Shown: piece by piece, positions 8,680 through 16,611 of the stretch
Layout of the letters: every line of letters starts with the position of its first letter
How positions within the stretch are numbered: the first letter of the stretch is position 1
Origin: a virus
Virus record (IMG/VR): IMGVR_UViG_3300036715_000378
Span: 1-39,229 of that record
Reading direction: 5' to 3' (one strand)
DNA: 39,229 nucleotides
Notes under the pieces: generated by a model
The model's input: the letters and a program-made list of their open reading frames with translations, nothing else
What the model was told of the DNA's origin: nothing
Databases searched by the model: none
Made by a program: the position numbers and the translations under genes

Positions 8680-9051
8680 TTATCCTAAAGTTTGAACTGA
8701 TAAAGAGGTTATAGTTCCTACTAGAGAAGAAGAACGCACTCTTATGTATAACCAAGGTGATGCTAAGCTAATAGAGGCTATTGCTATTCCTGAAGCGCTT
8801 GATAGGTAGGATCTAAGGTATGTATCTTGTGTAGCTGTGACCCATATCAAGTTATCCAAAGAGACTTCTACGTCTATAATCCCACTTATAGTCCCAGTTC
8901 CAATCATCTGAAGGACGACAGAAACAAAGGGGCTGTGGCCGTTATTAAATGCGTAGGATGCTGATGGTGTAGCAGTAGCTGGATCTAGGCTAAAAAATAC
9001 AGGAGTAGAGAGTATTGAGGTTTGTAAGACAGTAGGGTTCATAATTAGCAC
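8680..9051 (-). CDS. Small virion protein, unknown
   Basis: 123 residues, beta-rich, with VSVVLQMIGTGTISGIIDVEVSLDN and WLYIRVRSSSLVGTITSLSVQTLG. This layout (effect size, standard deviation-like strands, tryptophan) resembles small beta-sandwich proteins found near phage fibre genes. The ATG overlaps the end of the upstream gene by 7 bases. It immediately precedes the tail-spike gene and is probably in the same transcript. The neighbouring 108-residue protein has a similar architecture. Function is unknown; a structural adaptor is inferred. Confidence 0.55.
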   Translation of the reverse strand: MLIMNPTVLQTSILSTPVFFSLDPATATPSASYAFNNGHSPFVSVVLQMIGTGTISGIIDVEVSLDNLIWVTATQDTYLRSYLSSASGIAIASISLASPWLYIRVRSSSLVGTITSLSVQTLG

Positions 9052-9371
9052 ACCGTAAAGTAGGATAGTACAGAGGAGCCAGATACTTTAGTTATTCTAA
9101 TAGTAGAGCATCCGGATATAAGTACGCTTGTTTGTTTTATAATAGTTGATTGCACTACATATTCCCAAGTTACGCCGTTATCAAAACTGGTTTCTAGTGA
9201 TAATGTATCTCCCGAATATGGAAACAAAGTTATAGTACATGGTAAAGGCGCCCCTGCCATAGGAACGGGGACAGGTGTAGAATCTAATAAGTAAGAAGGT
9301 GCGATCCAACCGCCCGACATAGTATCCGTTTCTCTGGCTACACTAGGGTTTGTAAAAACTACGGTACTCAT
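9045..9371 (-). CDS. Small virion protein, unknown
   Basis: 108 residues, beta-rich, with LPCTITLFPYSGDTLSLETS and FDNGVTWEYVVQSTI. The strand pattern parallels the adjacent 123-residue protein (a SLDN/SFDNG turn followed by W and V), so the two may be distant duplicates. It overlaps both neighbours (4 and 7 bases), which indicates coupled translation. No catalytic motif or membrane segment is seen. A structural or fibre-base role is inferred from location. Confidence 0.55.
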   Translation of the reverse strand: MSTVVFTNPSVARETDTMSGGWIAPSYLLDSTPVPVPMAGAPLPCTITLFPYSGDTLSLETSFDNGVTWEYVVQSTIIKQTSVLISGCSTIRITKVSGSSVLSYFTVC

Positions 9372-9814
9372 TTATTTTCCTTATCTTTTATCTCATCTGG
9401 ACAATACACAAAACTGTCCAATTTATATTTCTGCATATTCCAGATTGGTTCTGGGGTGAAATGTTTTCCATGAGGGGATGGGCCTCTGTGATGCTTCTCG
9501 CATAAAGGCTCTGTGTTGTAGATCGAGTCTACAAAGTCCTCAGGATTTTTGTAATTAGCCCAGTCAAAGTCTGGGTGAAATTTTTTAACCTTATCCCAAT
9601 CCACGCCATCCGAGTCAGCCCACTCAATGAACTTGTGATGAATTTCTACTTTCTCAGTAGAGCCGCAGACGTCACAAGTAGCTTTCTCAGCGTGCCAATG
9701 TTTCTTAGTAGCAATAAAGACAGGAGACTCTGTTCTAGGTGGGTGATCCGGATAGTAAATGTCTATTACTATAGTTTCGTGTAGCTCATGCTCATTCTCA
9801 GGAATAGTTTTCAT
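9368..9814 (-). CDS. HNH-like zinc protein
   Basis: 148 residues. Two Cys pairs or Cys/His pairs frame the domain: CDVCG (Cys47, Cys50) and CEKHH (Cys105, His108, His109). The IHHK motif (His59, His60) and Asn100 complete an HNH/His-Me finger pattern. HNH nucleases cut DNA using a metal held by His and Asn; in phages they occur as free-standing homing enzymes, packaging cofactors or inactive relatives. Here the spacing between HH and the second Cys/His pair is long because of an acidic, aromatic insertion (WADSDGVDWDKVKKFHPDF). Nothing shows whether it is active. It sits between membrane-protein genes and small virion genes, overlapping the next gene by 4 bases. Confidence 0.72.
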   Translation of the reverse strand: MKTIPENEHELHETIVIDIYYPDHPPRTESPVFIATKKHWHAEKATCDVCGSTEKVEIHHKFIEWADSDGVDWDKVKKFHPDFDWANYKNPEDFVDSIYNTEPLCEKHHRGPSPHGKHFTPEPIWNMQKYKLDSFVYCPDEIKDKENK

Positions 9815-9829
9815 AAGTCTATTTTAATC

Positions 9830-10195
9830 TCAGGATGGGGGATTGCAGTGCCTACCTGTAGGAGAAAATGGGTCTAGTAAAGTAGTGCAAATAAAGAATG
9901 CCAGTTTCTCTCTCCAGCTATCTGCAGGGTCAACATACTTGTGTCTGGAAACCCTAGTAGTGAATAGCCATTCCTTATTCTGGTATTGCGGAAGTTCAAG
10001 GAATAATATTGAGCCGACAATCATGTTTAGTAAAAAGTCAAAAATAAGACCTACTACTAAAGTAGGGCCTGCGAGCAACCAAGCTGCCCAGTTTAATTTA
10101 TCTCTGTGTGCCACCAGGTTCATAAGAGCTAAGTAGAAGATCCACGTTGCTGTTACTAAAAATGGTATTGAGGCTAATAAGTAAACTGATTTCAT
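9830..10195 (-). CDS. Membrane protein, phage/prophage type
   Basis: 121 residues. Two hydrophobic segments are seen (LLASIPFLVTATWIFYLALM and a second at about residues 38-68). A cytosolic-looking C-terminal part follows with EWLFTTRVSRH, REKLAFFICTTLLDP and the ending FSPTGRHCNPP. The LLDPFSPTGRHC ending and the FTTRV motif recur in small membrane proteins of prophages and large phages, from memory and without known function. It is adjacent to another membrane protein (172 residues, 2-base gap), so the two may work together, perhaps at the inner membrane during lysis or superinfection control. That is inference only. Confidence 0.62.
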   Translation of the reverse strand: MKSVYLLASIPFLVTATWIFYLALMNLVAHRDKLNWAAWLLAGPTLVVGLIFDFLLNMIVGSILFLELPQYQNKEWLFTTRVSRHKYVDPADSWREKLAFFICTTLLDPFSPTGRHCNPPS

Positions 10196-10197
10196 TT

Positions 10198-10716
10198 TTA
10201 AACTCCTAAAGATTTAAAGTAAACGAATAAGGAAGCAGCAATAAAACCTCTGATAAATTCCATGTACTGCCAGTCTGATTTTAACCACTGTCTACTAATT
10301 AAAACAGCAGCAGGCATTGCTACAGTGAAAGCTGGTAAAGCCCAAATCAAGGAATGGTCAAAGTATGTTAAAAGCGCAACAGGTACTCCCCACATTAATC
10401 CTCTAAAAGTTGTAGCCAATAAAGCGTTGGTTTTCATCCAGCCAAACTGCCACCACTCTAACTCCTCTACAATCATAGGTCTACTACTGTTTAATGCGCC
10501 TAAGGGTTCTGACAAGCCTGAACTAGCACCTGCAACTAAAAGAAGAGCAATAGGTAAAGTGAGGTAATCAAAAACGTGACCTGTTAATGCAGCAAATGTC
10601 CACCCTAATACTACATACGCAGACAGTCTATGGTTGAAATTGAATACTACTGGTTGAAAAGCATCGCCTCGAATACGGTCTGCTAGTGCGTACATCAGAA
10701 TTAAATAATAAATCAT
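10198..10716 (-). CDS. Polytopic membrane protein, unknown
   Basis: 172 residues with about four to five predicted membrane segments, including LSAYVVLGWTFAALTG, LTLPIALLLVAGASSG, GVPVALLTYFDHSLIWALPAFTVAM and a C-terminal segment ending VYFKSLGV. A tryptophan-rich amphipathic part (ELEWWQFGWMKTNA) lies in the middle. No transport or enzyme motif is recognised. It precedes the 121-residue membrane protein by 2 bases. It follows the fibre/accessory cassettes, so this pair marks a break in the virion-gene block. Confidence 0.62.
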   Translation of the reverse strand: MIYYLILMYALADRIRGDAFQPVVFNFNHRLSAYVVLGWTFAALTGHVFDYLTLPIALLLVAGASSGLSEPLGALNSSRPMIVEELEWWQFGWMKTNALLATTFRGLMWGVPVALLTYFDHSLIWALPAFTVAMPAAVLISRQWLKSDWQYMEFIRGFIAASLFVYFKSLGV

Positions 10717-10726
10717 TTAAGTCTAT

Positions 10727-11239
10727 TTACCAAACTATAGCCGCTAGGTCTGTTAGCGCAGTAGTGGATGTGTTGTTTATTGCATTTACCTGTCTTGATA
10801 AAGTGTTGTTTTTAACTAAGGCTGAAGCGATATACGCATTTGCATCAGCACCTACTTGTTGTATTTGGGCAGCAGTGTGACTAACATAACCCCAAACCCC
10901 GCTTGTATCGCAACAAAGAAAAGATGTAGTCCAGCTAGCTGGAAGATTTGGATACAAACTGCTAAGTACTCTAGCTGCTAGATTGGTCTGATCTTTATCA
11001 TTAGCAGGGTAGGTGTATGTTGAGCCTAAAGCGTTTGAGGTAAACCCTGCATAAATATAGTCTTGGCATGATTTAGACAAGGACGCAATTTTAGACGCTT
11101 TAGCAATATTAACTATTTCTGCTGTTGTTGGTGCTGGCATTGTGTAAGGTGACATACCTTTAGGCCAGCTTGGTAATTCTAAAGCTGCACCATCCATGTC
11201 GTCATGTACTTGATTGTTACTATCTATCCATAGTGCCAT
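10727..11239 (-). CDS. Fibre accessory / assembly-like protein, cassette 3
   Basis: 170 residues. The first 38 residues (ALWIDSNNQVHDDMDGAAL, then WPKGMSPYTMP) are nearly the same as those of the 160-residue gene at 12191-12673, while the middle and C-terminus differ except for the final AIVW/KIVW. The layout, a conserved N-terminus and variable body right after a fibre gene, fits tail-fibre assembly or accessory proteins that help a matching fibre trimerise. The start is supported by alignment with the paralogue. The chaperone role is inferred from this arrangement, not from a motif. Confidence 0.6.
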   Translation of the reverse strand: MALWIDSNNQVHDDMDGAALELPSWPKGMSPYTMPAPTTAEIVNIAKASKIASLSKSCQDYIYAGFTSNALGSTYTYPANDKDQTNLAARVLSSLYPNLPASWTTSFLCCDTSGVWGYVSHTAAQIQQVGADANAYIASALVKNNTLSRQVNAINNTSTTALTDLAAIVW

Positions 11240-11251
11240 TTTATTATCCTC

Positions 11252-12175
11252 TTAAGAAAGTTCATACCAAGTTATAGTGCCATTACTATTTACGACAGAG
11301 TATGACCCTCCAGGAGGTACTATAAAAGTAGAATTTTCCTGGGCTGAAGCTCCGCTAGGCATCTGAGTTAGTATATTTGTTAACGCAAGACCAGATAAAG
11401 TAATTGAGAGATTCGGGTCTTGTGTTAGGGAAGTAATAACTAGTACTTGAATTGGCTTCCCTGTAGTATTATAATAAGTTGTCCCGGCAGTCCTTGTAAC
11501 ACTTTTCCAAGTCTGTCCATAGCCTAGACTACTCAACCCTGCCAAAGCCTCACCAACCCCAACTGGTTGTACTAACGTAGGACTAGACCAACCAGTACCG
11601 CTAGTCCATGTGGCATCTACTCGCCCTACTATACGATAGGGTGAGGCTGCAGAAATTATACTTGTTGAGTACCACACATTATTACTAGTGGATCCGGAGT
11701 TAATCGTTGTTGTAGTAATCAGGTTTGTTTCATCAAGCTGCAATCCGCCAGATGTATTTGCTACTGCAAGTTGTGGTACTCCAGCAGCATAAACGATTGC
11801 GTAAATAAGAGTTGTAGAAACTCCGGAGGTTGCACCCAAGGATATAGCAGTACTATTCATTACAAGTGATAATGCAGAAGTTATAGTGTACTCAATAGGA
11901 GTACCAGTAGTTAACACAGCATTACGAAAATCTATTTTACCAGCTCCAAGCGATGCGGATATTAGATTTGATGTAGTTGACGCGGTGAAGTTTGGCATCG
12001 AGCTGGAATATCTTATGTCTGCCTGACCTAAATTAACCACCTGACCACTTGCAGTTGCGGAAGGGGCTGTTAAAGGCTGTGCCACTGTTGCACTAGAACT
12101 TGTAAATGTGATAGCGTCTACTCCGTTAAGCTGTACTGCACAATCACTAGTTCCTGATCTTATTGAGGTTGTCAT
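11252..12175 (-). CDS. Tail fibre protein, cassette 3
   Basis: 307 residues. A conserved core shared with the fibres at 12689-13666 and 14281-15135 runs from NFTASTTSNLISASLGAGK through DFRNAVLTTG, LQLDETNLITTT, YRIVGRVDATWTSGTGW and LVQPVGVGEA. Beyond it the C-terminus (TYYNTTGKPIQVLVI and on) is more like cassette 2 than cassette 1. The N-terminal 60 residues are specific to this copy. The protein is Ser/Thr/Gly-rich and beta-like, as expected for a trimeric fibre. The accessory gene follows 12 bases downstream. It probably recognises a host receptor through its distal end; this is inference. Confidence 0.7.
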   Translation of the reverse strand: MTTSIRSGTSDCAVQLNGVDAITFTSSSATVAQPLTAPSATASGQVVNLGQADIRYSSSMPNFTASTTSNLISASLGAGKIDFRNAVLTTGTPIEYTITSALSLVMNSTAISLGATSGVSTTLIYAIVYAAGVPQLAVANTSGGLQLDETNLITTTTINSGSTSNNVWYSTSIISAASPYRIVGRVDATWTSGTGWSSPTLVQPVGVGEALAGLSSLGYGQTWKSVTRTAGTTYYNTTGKPIQVLVITSLTQDPNLSITLSGLALTNILTQMPSGASAQENSTFIVPPGGSYSVVNSNGTITWYELS

Positions 12176-12190
12176 TATTAAGTCCTGTAA

Positions 12191-12673
12191 TTACCAAACT
12201 ATTTTGGTCACGGCTGTGACCTTAGTCGCTGCACGTATTGCAGCTTTTAAATCTTGCTTATGAGTAAAAGCAGAATTAGCAATATTACCACTTGCTACGT
12301 ATAGACCCTGCAACTGTTCTAAAGTCATTGGTACCTTAACGTTTGTAGTGTCCCACCAACCAAAGTCTGCGGGAATAGTTTCCCCGATATCTACAATTGA
12401 TTTAAGCCAATTGATGGATTTCAACATCAAGTCCTGACTATCTTTGTCAGCTTGAAATGTCGTGTTCATGTACGTGACTGGTTGCTGTATAGCGGTAACG
12501 TATGCACTATCTATTACGGCTAGTTGTGTTTGCTGTGCCGCTGCTAACAATTCGGCTGCTGTCGGTGTTGGCATTGTGTAAGGTGTCATGCCTTTAGGCC
12601 AGCTTGATAATTCTAAAGCTGCTCCGTCCATATCATCATGTACTTGCTTATTACTGTCTATCCATAGTGACAT
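12191..12673 (-). CDS. Fibre accessory / assembly-like protein, cassette 2
   Basis: 160 residues. N-terminal 38 residues match the accessory protein of cassette 3 (SLWIDSNKQVHDDMDGAAL). The C-terminal part (LEQLQGLYVASGNIANSAF, THKQDLKAAIRAAT) matches the 41-residue fragment at 13670-13795. It lies 15 bases after its partner fibre gene. The helical C-terminus with HKQxxKAAIRAAT looks like tail-fibre assembly proteins of the DUF4376 kind. The role is inferred from paralogy and position. Confidence 0.62.
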   Translation of the reverse strand: MSLWIDSNKQVHDDMDGAALELSSWPKGMTPYTMPTPTAAELLAAAQQTQLAVIDSAYVTAIQQPVTYMNTTFQADKDSQDLMLKSINWLKSIVDIGETIPADFGWWDTTNVKVPMTLEQLQGLYVASGNIANSAFTHKQDLKAAIRAATKVTAVTKIVW

Positions 12674-12688
12674 AATTTATCCTTTCTT

Positions 12689-13666
12689 TTAACGAAGTTC
12701 TACCCAAGAGTCCCATGCACCAGTTGCAGAATAAGAAGCGCCTGCGGGTACAATTGCGGTCAATCTTAGTATAGCCACATTAGCTGCGGCAGTAGAAATA
12801 TGCCCAGCAACAACGCCACCTACAGTTAGTATAGGGCCATTTGTGCTGGAAAGTTGGTTGCCTATGATTAACTGTATGGGTTTCCCAGTTGCATTGTAAT
12901 AAGTTGTGGAGGCTACCCTTGAGCCAGTAACATCTATGTAAATCTGCCCATAACCTAGACTACTAAAACCTGCCATAGCCTCACCAACCCCAACAGGCTG
13001 CACTAATGTAGGACTAGACCAACCAGTACCACTAGTCCATGTAGCATCTACTCGCCCGACAATTCGATACTGTGATGCTGTTGATATTGCTGTCGTTGAA
13101 TACCAAACGTTTGCAGCCGTCGAGCCTGAGCCAATCGCAGTTGTAGTAATTAGATTGGTTTCGTCAAGTTGTAATCCACCCGATAGATTACAAACAGCTA
13201 ACTGAGGTGAGCCTGCATTGTAAACAATTGCGTAAATTAGAGAGGTAGCTACTGCTGTGGTTGCACCTAATGAGGCAGCCGTACTATTCATTGCCAGAGT
13301 TAATGTGCTGGTTAAATTGTACGCAACAGTAGCACCATTAGTAAGTACAGCATTACGAAAATCTACTTTACCAGTTCCAAGTGTTGCGGATATTAAAGCT
13401 GATGTGGTTGATGCGGTGAAGTTTGGCAACGATGCTGAATAACGCGCATCAGCTAAACCTAAGTTTACTACATGTCCACTTGCAGTTGCGGAAGATACAT
13501 TTAGTCCTCCCCCTGTATCTATAGTGAATATATCCTGACTAGTAGCGCCTACATTCCCACGAGCTAACTTAGCAGTGCCATCCACGTTTGTTTGAAGCAC
13601 AAAGTTCTGTGTAGCTGTTGCACTATCACCGAGCTGTACTTGATTTACTTTTATTTGTCCTGACAT
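12689..13666 (-). CDS. Tail fibre protein, cassette 2
   Basis: 325 residues. The N-terminal 75 residues (SGQIKVNQVQLGDSATATQN, then LARGNVGATSQDIF) are of the type that attaches phage fibres to the baseplate. Then comes the core shared with the other two cassette fibres (DFRNAVLTNG, LQLDETNLITTTAIGSGST, TWTSGTGWSSPTLVQPVGVG). The last 90 residues, from GYGQIYIDVTGSRV, are related to cassette 3 but diverged (end ATGAWDSWVELR). Core DNA is strongly conserved between the three copies, so recombination between them is plausible. Confidence 0.7.
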   Translation of the reverse strand: MSGQIKVNQVQLGDSATATQNFVLQTNVDGTAKLARGNVGATSQDIFTIDTGGGLNVSSATASGHVVNLGLADARYSASLPNFTASTTSALISATLGTGKVDFRNAVLTNGATVAYNLTSTLTLAMNSTAASLGATTAVATSLIYAIVYNAGSPQLAVCNLSGGLQLDETNLITTTAIGSGSTAANVWYSTTAISTASQYRIVGRVDATWTSGTGWSSPTLVQPVGVGEAMAGFSSLGYGQIYIDVTGSRVASTTYYNATGKPIQLIIGNQLSSTNGPILTVGGVVAGHISTAAANVAILRLTAIVPAGASYSATGAWDSWVELR

Positions 13667-13669
13667 TTA

Positions 13670-13795
13670 TTATATTCCCTTAATCACGGCTGAAACGGTA
13701 GTTGCTGCACGTATTGCAGCTTTCTGCGTTTGCTTGTGGACGAATAGTGTATTGACGTTAGCCACACTAGTCGCAAACAATCCTTGGAGTTTCAT
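13670..13795 (-). pseudogene. 41-codon fragment of a fibre accessory gene
   Basis: A short ATG-initiated frame, starting 2 bases after the TGA of the 157-residue gene and ending in a double TAA just before the cassette 2 fibre ATG. It encodes MKLQGLFATSVANVNTLF, HKQTQKAAIRAATTV and a short end. This aligns with the C-terminal 40 residues of the 160-residue accessory protein (LQGLYVASGNIANSAF, HKQDLKAAIRAATKV). I read it as the leftover C-terminus of a former accessory gene, possibly still translated by coupling. A genuine mini-protein is the alternative. Confidence 0.6.
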
Positions 13796-13797
13796 AC

Positions 13798-14271
13798 TCA
13801 GAACCCCGCTGGCACGGCTGGCAATGTCAGAATGTAGGCGTCTGGGCTGGCGGGCATAGGCATCGTTCCTGCCTTAATCGCTGCCAAGTCTGCATAACAC
13901 TGTAACCACACGCTCGAACGCCAAGGCACAAAAGCTTGCGCGTCAGCTGCAAATAGCGGATGTGGGTCATTTAAGTAACTAGCGCAGCTTACATCATCAC
14001 GATAACCTTTCTTCTGTGCGATGCTGACAATATATTCTTGCACTGCTTGATTATAAGTAGCCTCTGTTTGTGCAAATATTTCTGATTCTGTTAGTGTAAT
14101 AGTATAAGGAATTAAAACACCATTCTTGAAGCATATTTGCCCACTGTTGTTAATACACTCAAGCCATTGCTCATCTGTAATTGCCCTAGCATCCGTTGGA
14201 ATATTCCCGTGAATGTCGTCTGAATAAAATGCAGTTGGTAGCCCGTTTGTATCTAATGTTGTGTATTTCAT
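13798..14271 (-). CDS. Fibre accessory / assembly-like protein, cassette 1
   Basis: 157 residues. N-terminus KYTTLDTNGLPTAFYSDDIHG and TDEQWLECINNSGQICFKNG, followed by the helix QEYIVSIAQKKGYRDDVSCASYLND and AFVPWRSSVW. The AQKKGYRDDVSCASY...FVPWRSSVW part is of the kind found in phage tail-fibre accessory proteins. It is not a close paralogue of the cassette 2 and 3 accessory proteins, so the three cassettes have mixed partners. It lies 9 bases downstream of the cassette 1 fibre. Confidence 0.62.
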   Translation of the reverse strand: MKYTTLDTNGLPTAFYSDDIHGNIPTDARAITDEQWLECINNSGQICFKNGVLIPYTITLTESEIFAQTEATYNQAVQEYIVSIAQKKGYRDDVSCASYLNDPHPLFAADAQAFVPWRSSVWLQCYADLAAIKAGTMPMPASPDAYILTLPAVPAGF

Positions 14272-14280
14272 TTTTATTCC

Positions 14281-15135
14281 TTAATATCCTACAGCAAACC
14301 ATTTTGGGGCTATTAGTAAAGTCCCATTCGTATAGTCATACATATAAAATACGGCTTGTGAGTTAGTATTTGAGTTAAGAGTACACATACAGTTATTTGC
14401 AGATGTTGCATACATTGGAGTGCCTACTACATTCAAACATGCATTCGGGAATGTAATAGGGAATGTAACTGTTGAAGTACCAGAAGCTACGGCAGTACCA
14501 GTTCCCCACTGGATAATAAGACCACTTGGTAATTTTTGATAACCGCTAGTAGTTAATGAGTTGCTAAAGTTCTGCATAGCTTGACCAACCCCAACAGGCT
14601 GCACTAACATAGGACTAGACCAACCAGTACCGCTAGTCCATGTCGCGTTAACTAAGCCAATAACTCGATATTGCGAAGGTGTTGCTATTGCACTTGTGGA
14701 GTACCATACGTTTGCAGCGGTCGAACCTGAGCCAATCGCAGTTGTAGTAATTAGATTGGTTTCATCCAGTTGTAATCCACCAGTCAAATTACAAACAGCT
14801 AATTGTGGCGTACCAGCAGCATAAACAATTGCGTAAATTAGAGATGTAGCTACTGCTGTTGTTGCACCTAATGACGCAGCAGTACTGTTCATTGCCAGAG
14901 TTAAGGTGCTGGTTACGTTGTACTCAACAAGAGTGCCGTTAGTCAGTACAGCATTACGGAAATCTACTTTTCCTACGCCTAGTGACGCAGATATTAGATT
15001 TGATGTAGTTGACGCGGTGAAGTTTGGCATTGATGCTGCATAACGCGCATCAAAATCAGTTGAAGCACCAATGCCTGTTACTAGACTTACCCCTGTTGTT
15101 CCATTTACTTGTACGCTCATTATACAATACTCCAT
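14281..15135 (-). CDS. Tail fibre protein, cassette 1
   Basis: 284 residues from the first ATG (an internal ATG five codons on, MSVQVNGTTG, is a better-placed alternative start). The shared fibre core is present (NFTASTTSNLISASLGVGK, DFRNAVLTNG, LQLDETNLITTTAIGSGST, LVQPVGVGQAM). The C-terminal 85 residues, from LPSGLIIQWGTGTAV to KWFAVGY, are unrelated to cassettes 2 and 3. They are instead of the LIIQWG knob type found at the tips of many phage and prophage fibres, a putative receptor-binding end. Core conservation with tip replacement is a classic sign of host-range variation. Confidence 0.74.
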   Translation of the reverse strand: MEYCIMSVQVNGTTGVSLVTGIGASTDFDARYAASMPNFTASTTSNLISASLGVGKVDFRNAVLTNGTLVEYNVTSTLTLAMNSTAASLGATTAVATSLIYAIVYAAGTPQLAVCNLTGGLQLDETNLITTTAIGSGSTAANVWYSTSAIATPSQYRVIGLVNATWTSGTGWSSPMLVQPVGVGQAMQNFSNSLTTSGYQKLPSGLIIQWGTGTAVASGTSTVTFPITFPNACLNVVGTPMYATSANNCMCTLNSNTNSQAVFYMYDYTNGTLLIAPKWFAVGY

Positions 15136-16199
15136 GTTGCGCCAGAAGGTACGGTAACTATTACCCCTGTATTTATTGTTACTGGTCCAGCAGTCATGGC
15201 ATTCTTATTAGCTGTCAATGTATAATTAGCAGTTACCGTCATGTCATTCTCAAAGAATACATAGTTGCCAATTGCCCCGGTTGCACCACCGCCCATAGGA
15301 GCCCAAGCAGTACCATTCCACCATTCCGTTTGAGTTAAGTCAGAGTTAGCACGAGTAGCGCCAAAGACGGGAGTGACATCACGTTGAGCTGTTGTACCTG
15401 CTGGAAGTAAGGCTGAACCAGTTGCAGAAGTTTCCTGTACTGCTTTTGCATCAGCTGCTGCTCTAGTTGCAGACTCGGCTTTAAGTAAGCTAGCGGTATC
15501 TTCATATATTTCAAAAGTGTCTCCTACTAATGGAGCAGAAGGCATTGGAGTGGTCCAGGCTAGTACGTTTGAAGAAGACGTAGTTACCAACCTAGCCATA
15601 CCTATTAGTGCGCCAGAAGTAAACTGAATTACATACTGGCCTGGTATTAAACCTACTAACAAAGTCCCAATAGCAGCGGAGGCTATTTGAGTAGTTGTAC
15701 CTGTTCCAGTAACCGATCCCACCACCACCACATTTGGATGAGTAGAGAATCTCCAGGATGATATGCTAGCCTCAAGAGCCAGTATAGGGTTACCTGAGGT
15801 ATCTAGACTATAACAGACACAGGCAGGGAGTTCTAATACACTAGGAGGTAGTAAAGAATCAAGACTAGGAAATGTTATTAAAGTTCCTGAAGCCGAAACT
15901 AGGCTATTTAAAGTAGCTGCTGTTAGTCTACTCTCTACTGCCGCACCTACTGCAAAAGAAGCGGGCAGCGTACCTTCCATACCTCTAGTGTCTAAGGTAA
16001 GAGTGTCACCGCTTCTAGAAGTACAGCGGACAATCTCTACTACTCCTCCTAGCTCTAAAGTCACTATAAAGTATTCTTGTCCAGGAACGGGAGATGGGAA
16101 TTTTCCACCTGTCCCTGCGGCGACAGTGATATTCATATCAGTAGAGGCTATGGATATTGCGGCGGTCGTTTTAGCGTTATTTATAAATAATTGTTTCAT
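15120..16199 (-). CDS. Tail fibre / baseplate attachment protein
   Basis: 359 residues. The N-terminus (LFINNAKTTAAISIASTD, TVAAGTGGKFPSPVPGQEYF, VEIVRCTSRSGDTLTLDTRG) is a frequent N-terminal domain in phage fibres, known from memory. Middle strands GTTTQIASAAIGTLLVGLIP and ALVGDTFEIYED follow. A short coiled region (about residues 235-255) precedes a TEWWNGTAWAPMGGGATGA motif and a C-terminal beta part ending in VPSGATWSIV, which is also typical of fibre tips. It overlaps the start of the next fibre by 16 bases. It probably connects cassette fibres to the baseplate or is a fibre in its own right. Confidence 0.66.
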   Translation of the reverse strand: MKQLFINNAKTTAAISIASTDMNITVAAGTGGKFPSPVPGQEYFIVTLELGGVVEIVRCTSRSGDTLTLDTRGMEGTLPASFAVGAAVESRLTAATLNSLVSASGTLITFPSLDSLLPPSVLELPACVCYSLDTSGNPILALEASISSWRFSTHPNVVVVGSVTGTGTTTQIASAAIGTLLVGLIPGQYVIQFTSGALIGMARLVTTSSSNVLAWTTPMPSAPLVGDTFEIYEDTASLLKAESATRAAADAKAVQETSATGSALLPAGTTAQRDVTPVFGATRANSDLTQTEWWNGTAWAPMGGGATGAIGNYVFFENDMTVTANYTLTANKNAMTAGPVTINTGVIVTVPSGATWSIV

Positions 16200-16248
16200 A
16201 GTACTCTTATTTTAAGGTGCTTGTTGTAGTATTCTAAAGCAAAACTCA

Positions 16249-16611
16249 TTATGTTATTTGTACAATCCTAGAGGTTGTCTGAGCTGCTTTAAATGCCGTG
16301 CTCAAGTTCTGAACCGAAGTTATAAGGGTAGTTATTACTGAGTTTACGTCGACTGAAAGAGGAACTGGTATCATAGCGTGGGAATATCTAACATAACCAT
16401 TTCCAAATACAGGTACTGCAGCACCAGTCCACACTTGTAATCTCGGTAAGTCCAAAATAGATACTACTCCAAAATAGTCTCCAAGGGTAGTCGTCCCTGT
16501 ATTGGTATACGTAAAAATGTCAGCTGGGAGAATACTACCTGCTGCTATAGACGCGGTAATTATATAACCAGCATCCGTTAATTGTGTATTTATCTGTAAG
16601 CTACTTGCCAT
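16249..16611 (-). CDS. Small baseplate/fibre-region protein, unknown
   Basis: 120 residues. The N-terminal part (LQINTQLTDAGYIITASIA) and the strand-rich middle end in a helix (VITTLITSVQNLSTAFKAAQ). It begins within the stop of the 162-residue gene (TA-ATG type overlap at 16611), so translation is coupled. There are no cysteines, membrane segments or catalytic motifs. Its location between the baseplate wedge and fibre genes suggests a structural adaptor. I do not recognise the family. Confidence 0.55.
   Translation of the reverse strand: MASSLQINTQLTDAGYIITASIAAGSILPADIFTYTNTGTTTLGDYFGVVSILDLPRLQVWTGAAVPVFGNGYVRYSHAMIPVPLSVDVNSVITTLITSVQNLSTAFKAAQTTSRIVQIT

Noticed and set aside
16179-16190. 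TATTTATAAATA as a late-promoter box
   Set aside because: It is within the first codons of the 359-residue fibre gene and is palindromic; no gene begins at a fitting distance downstream.
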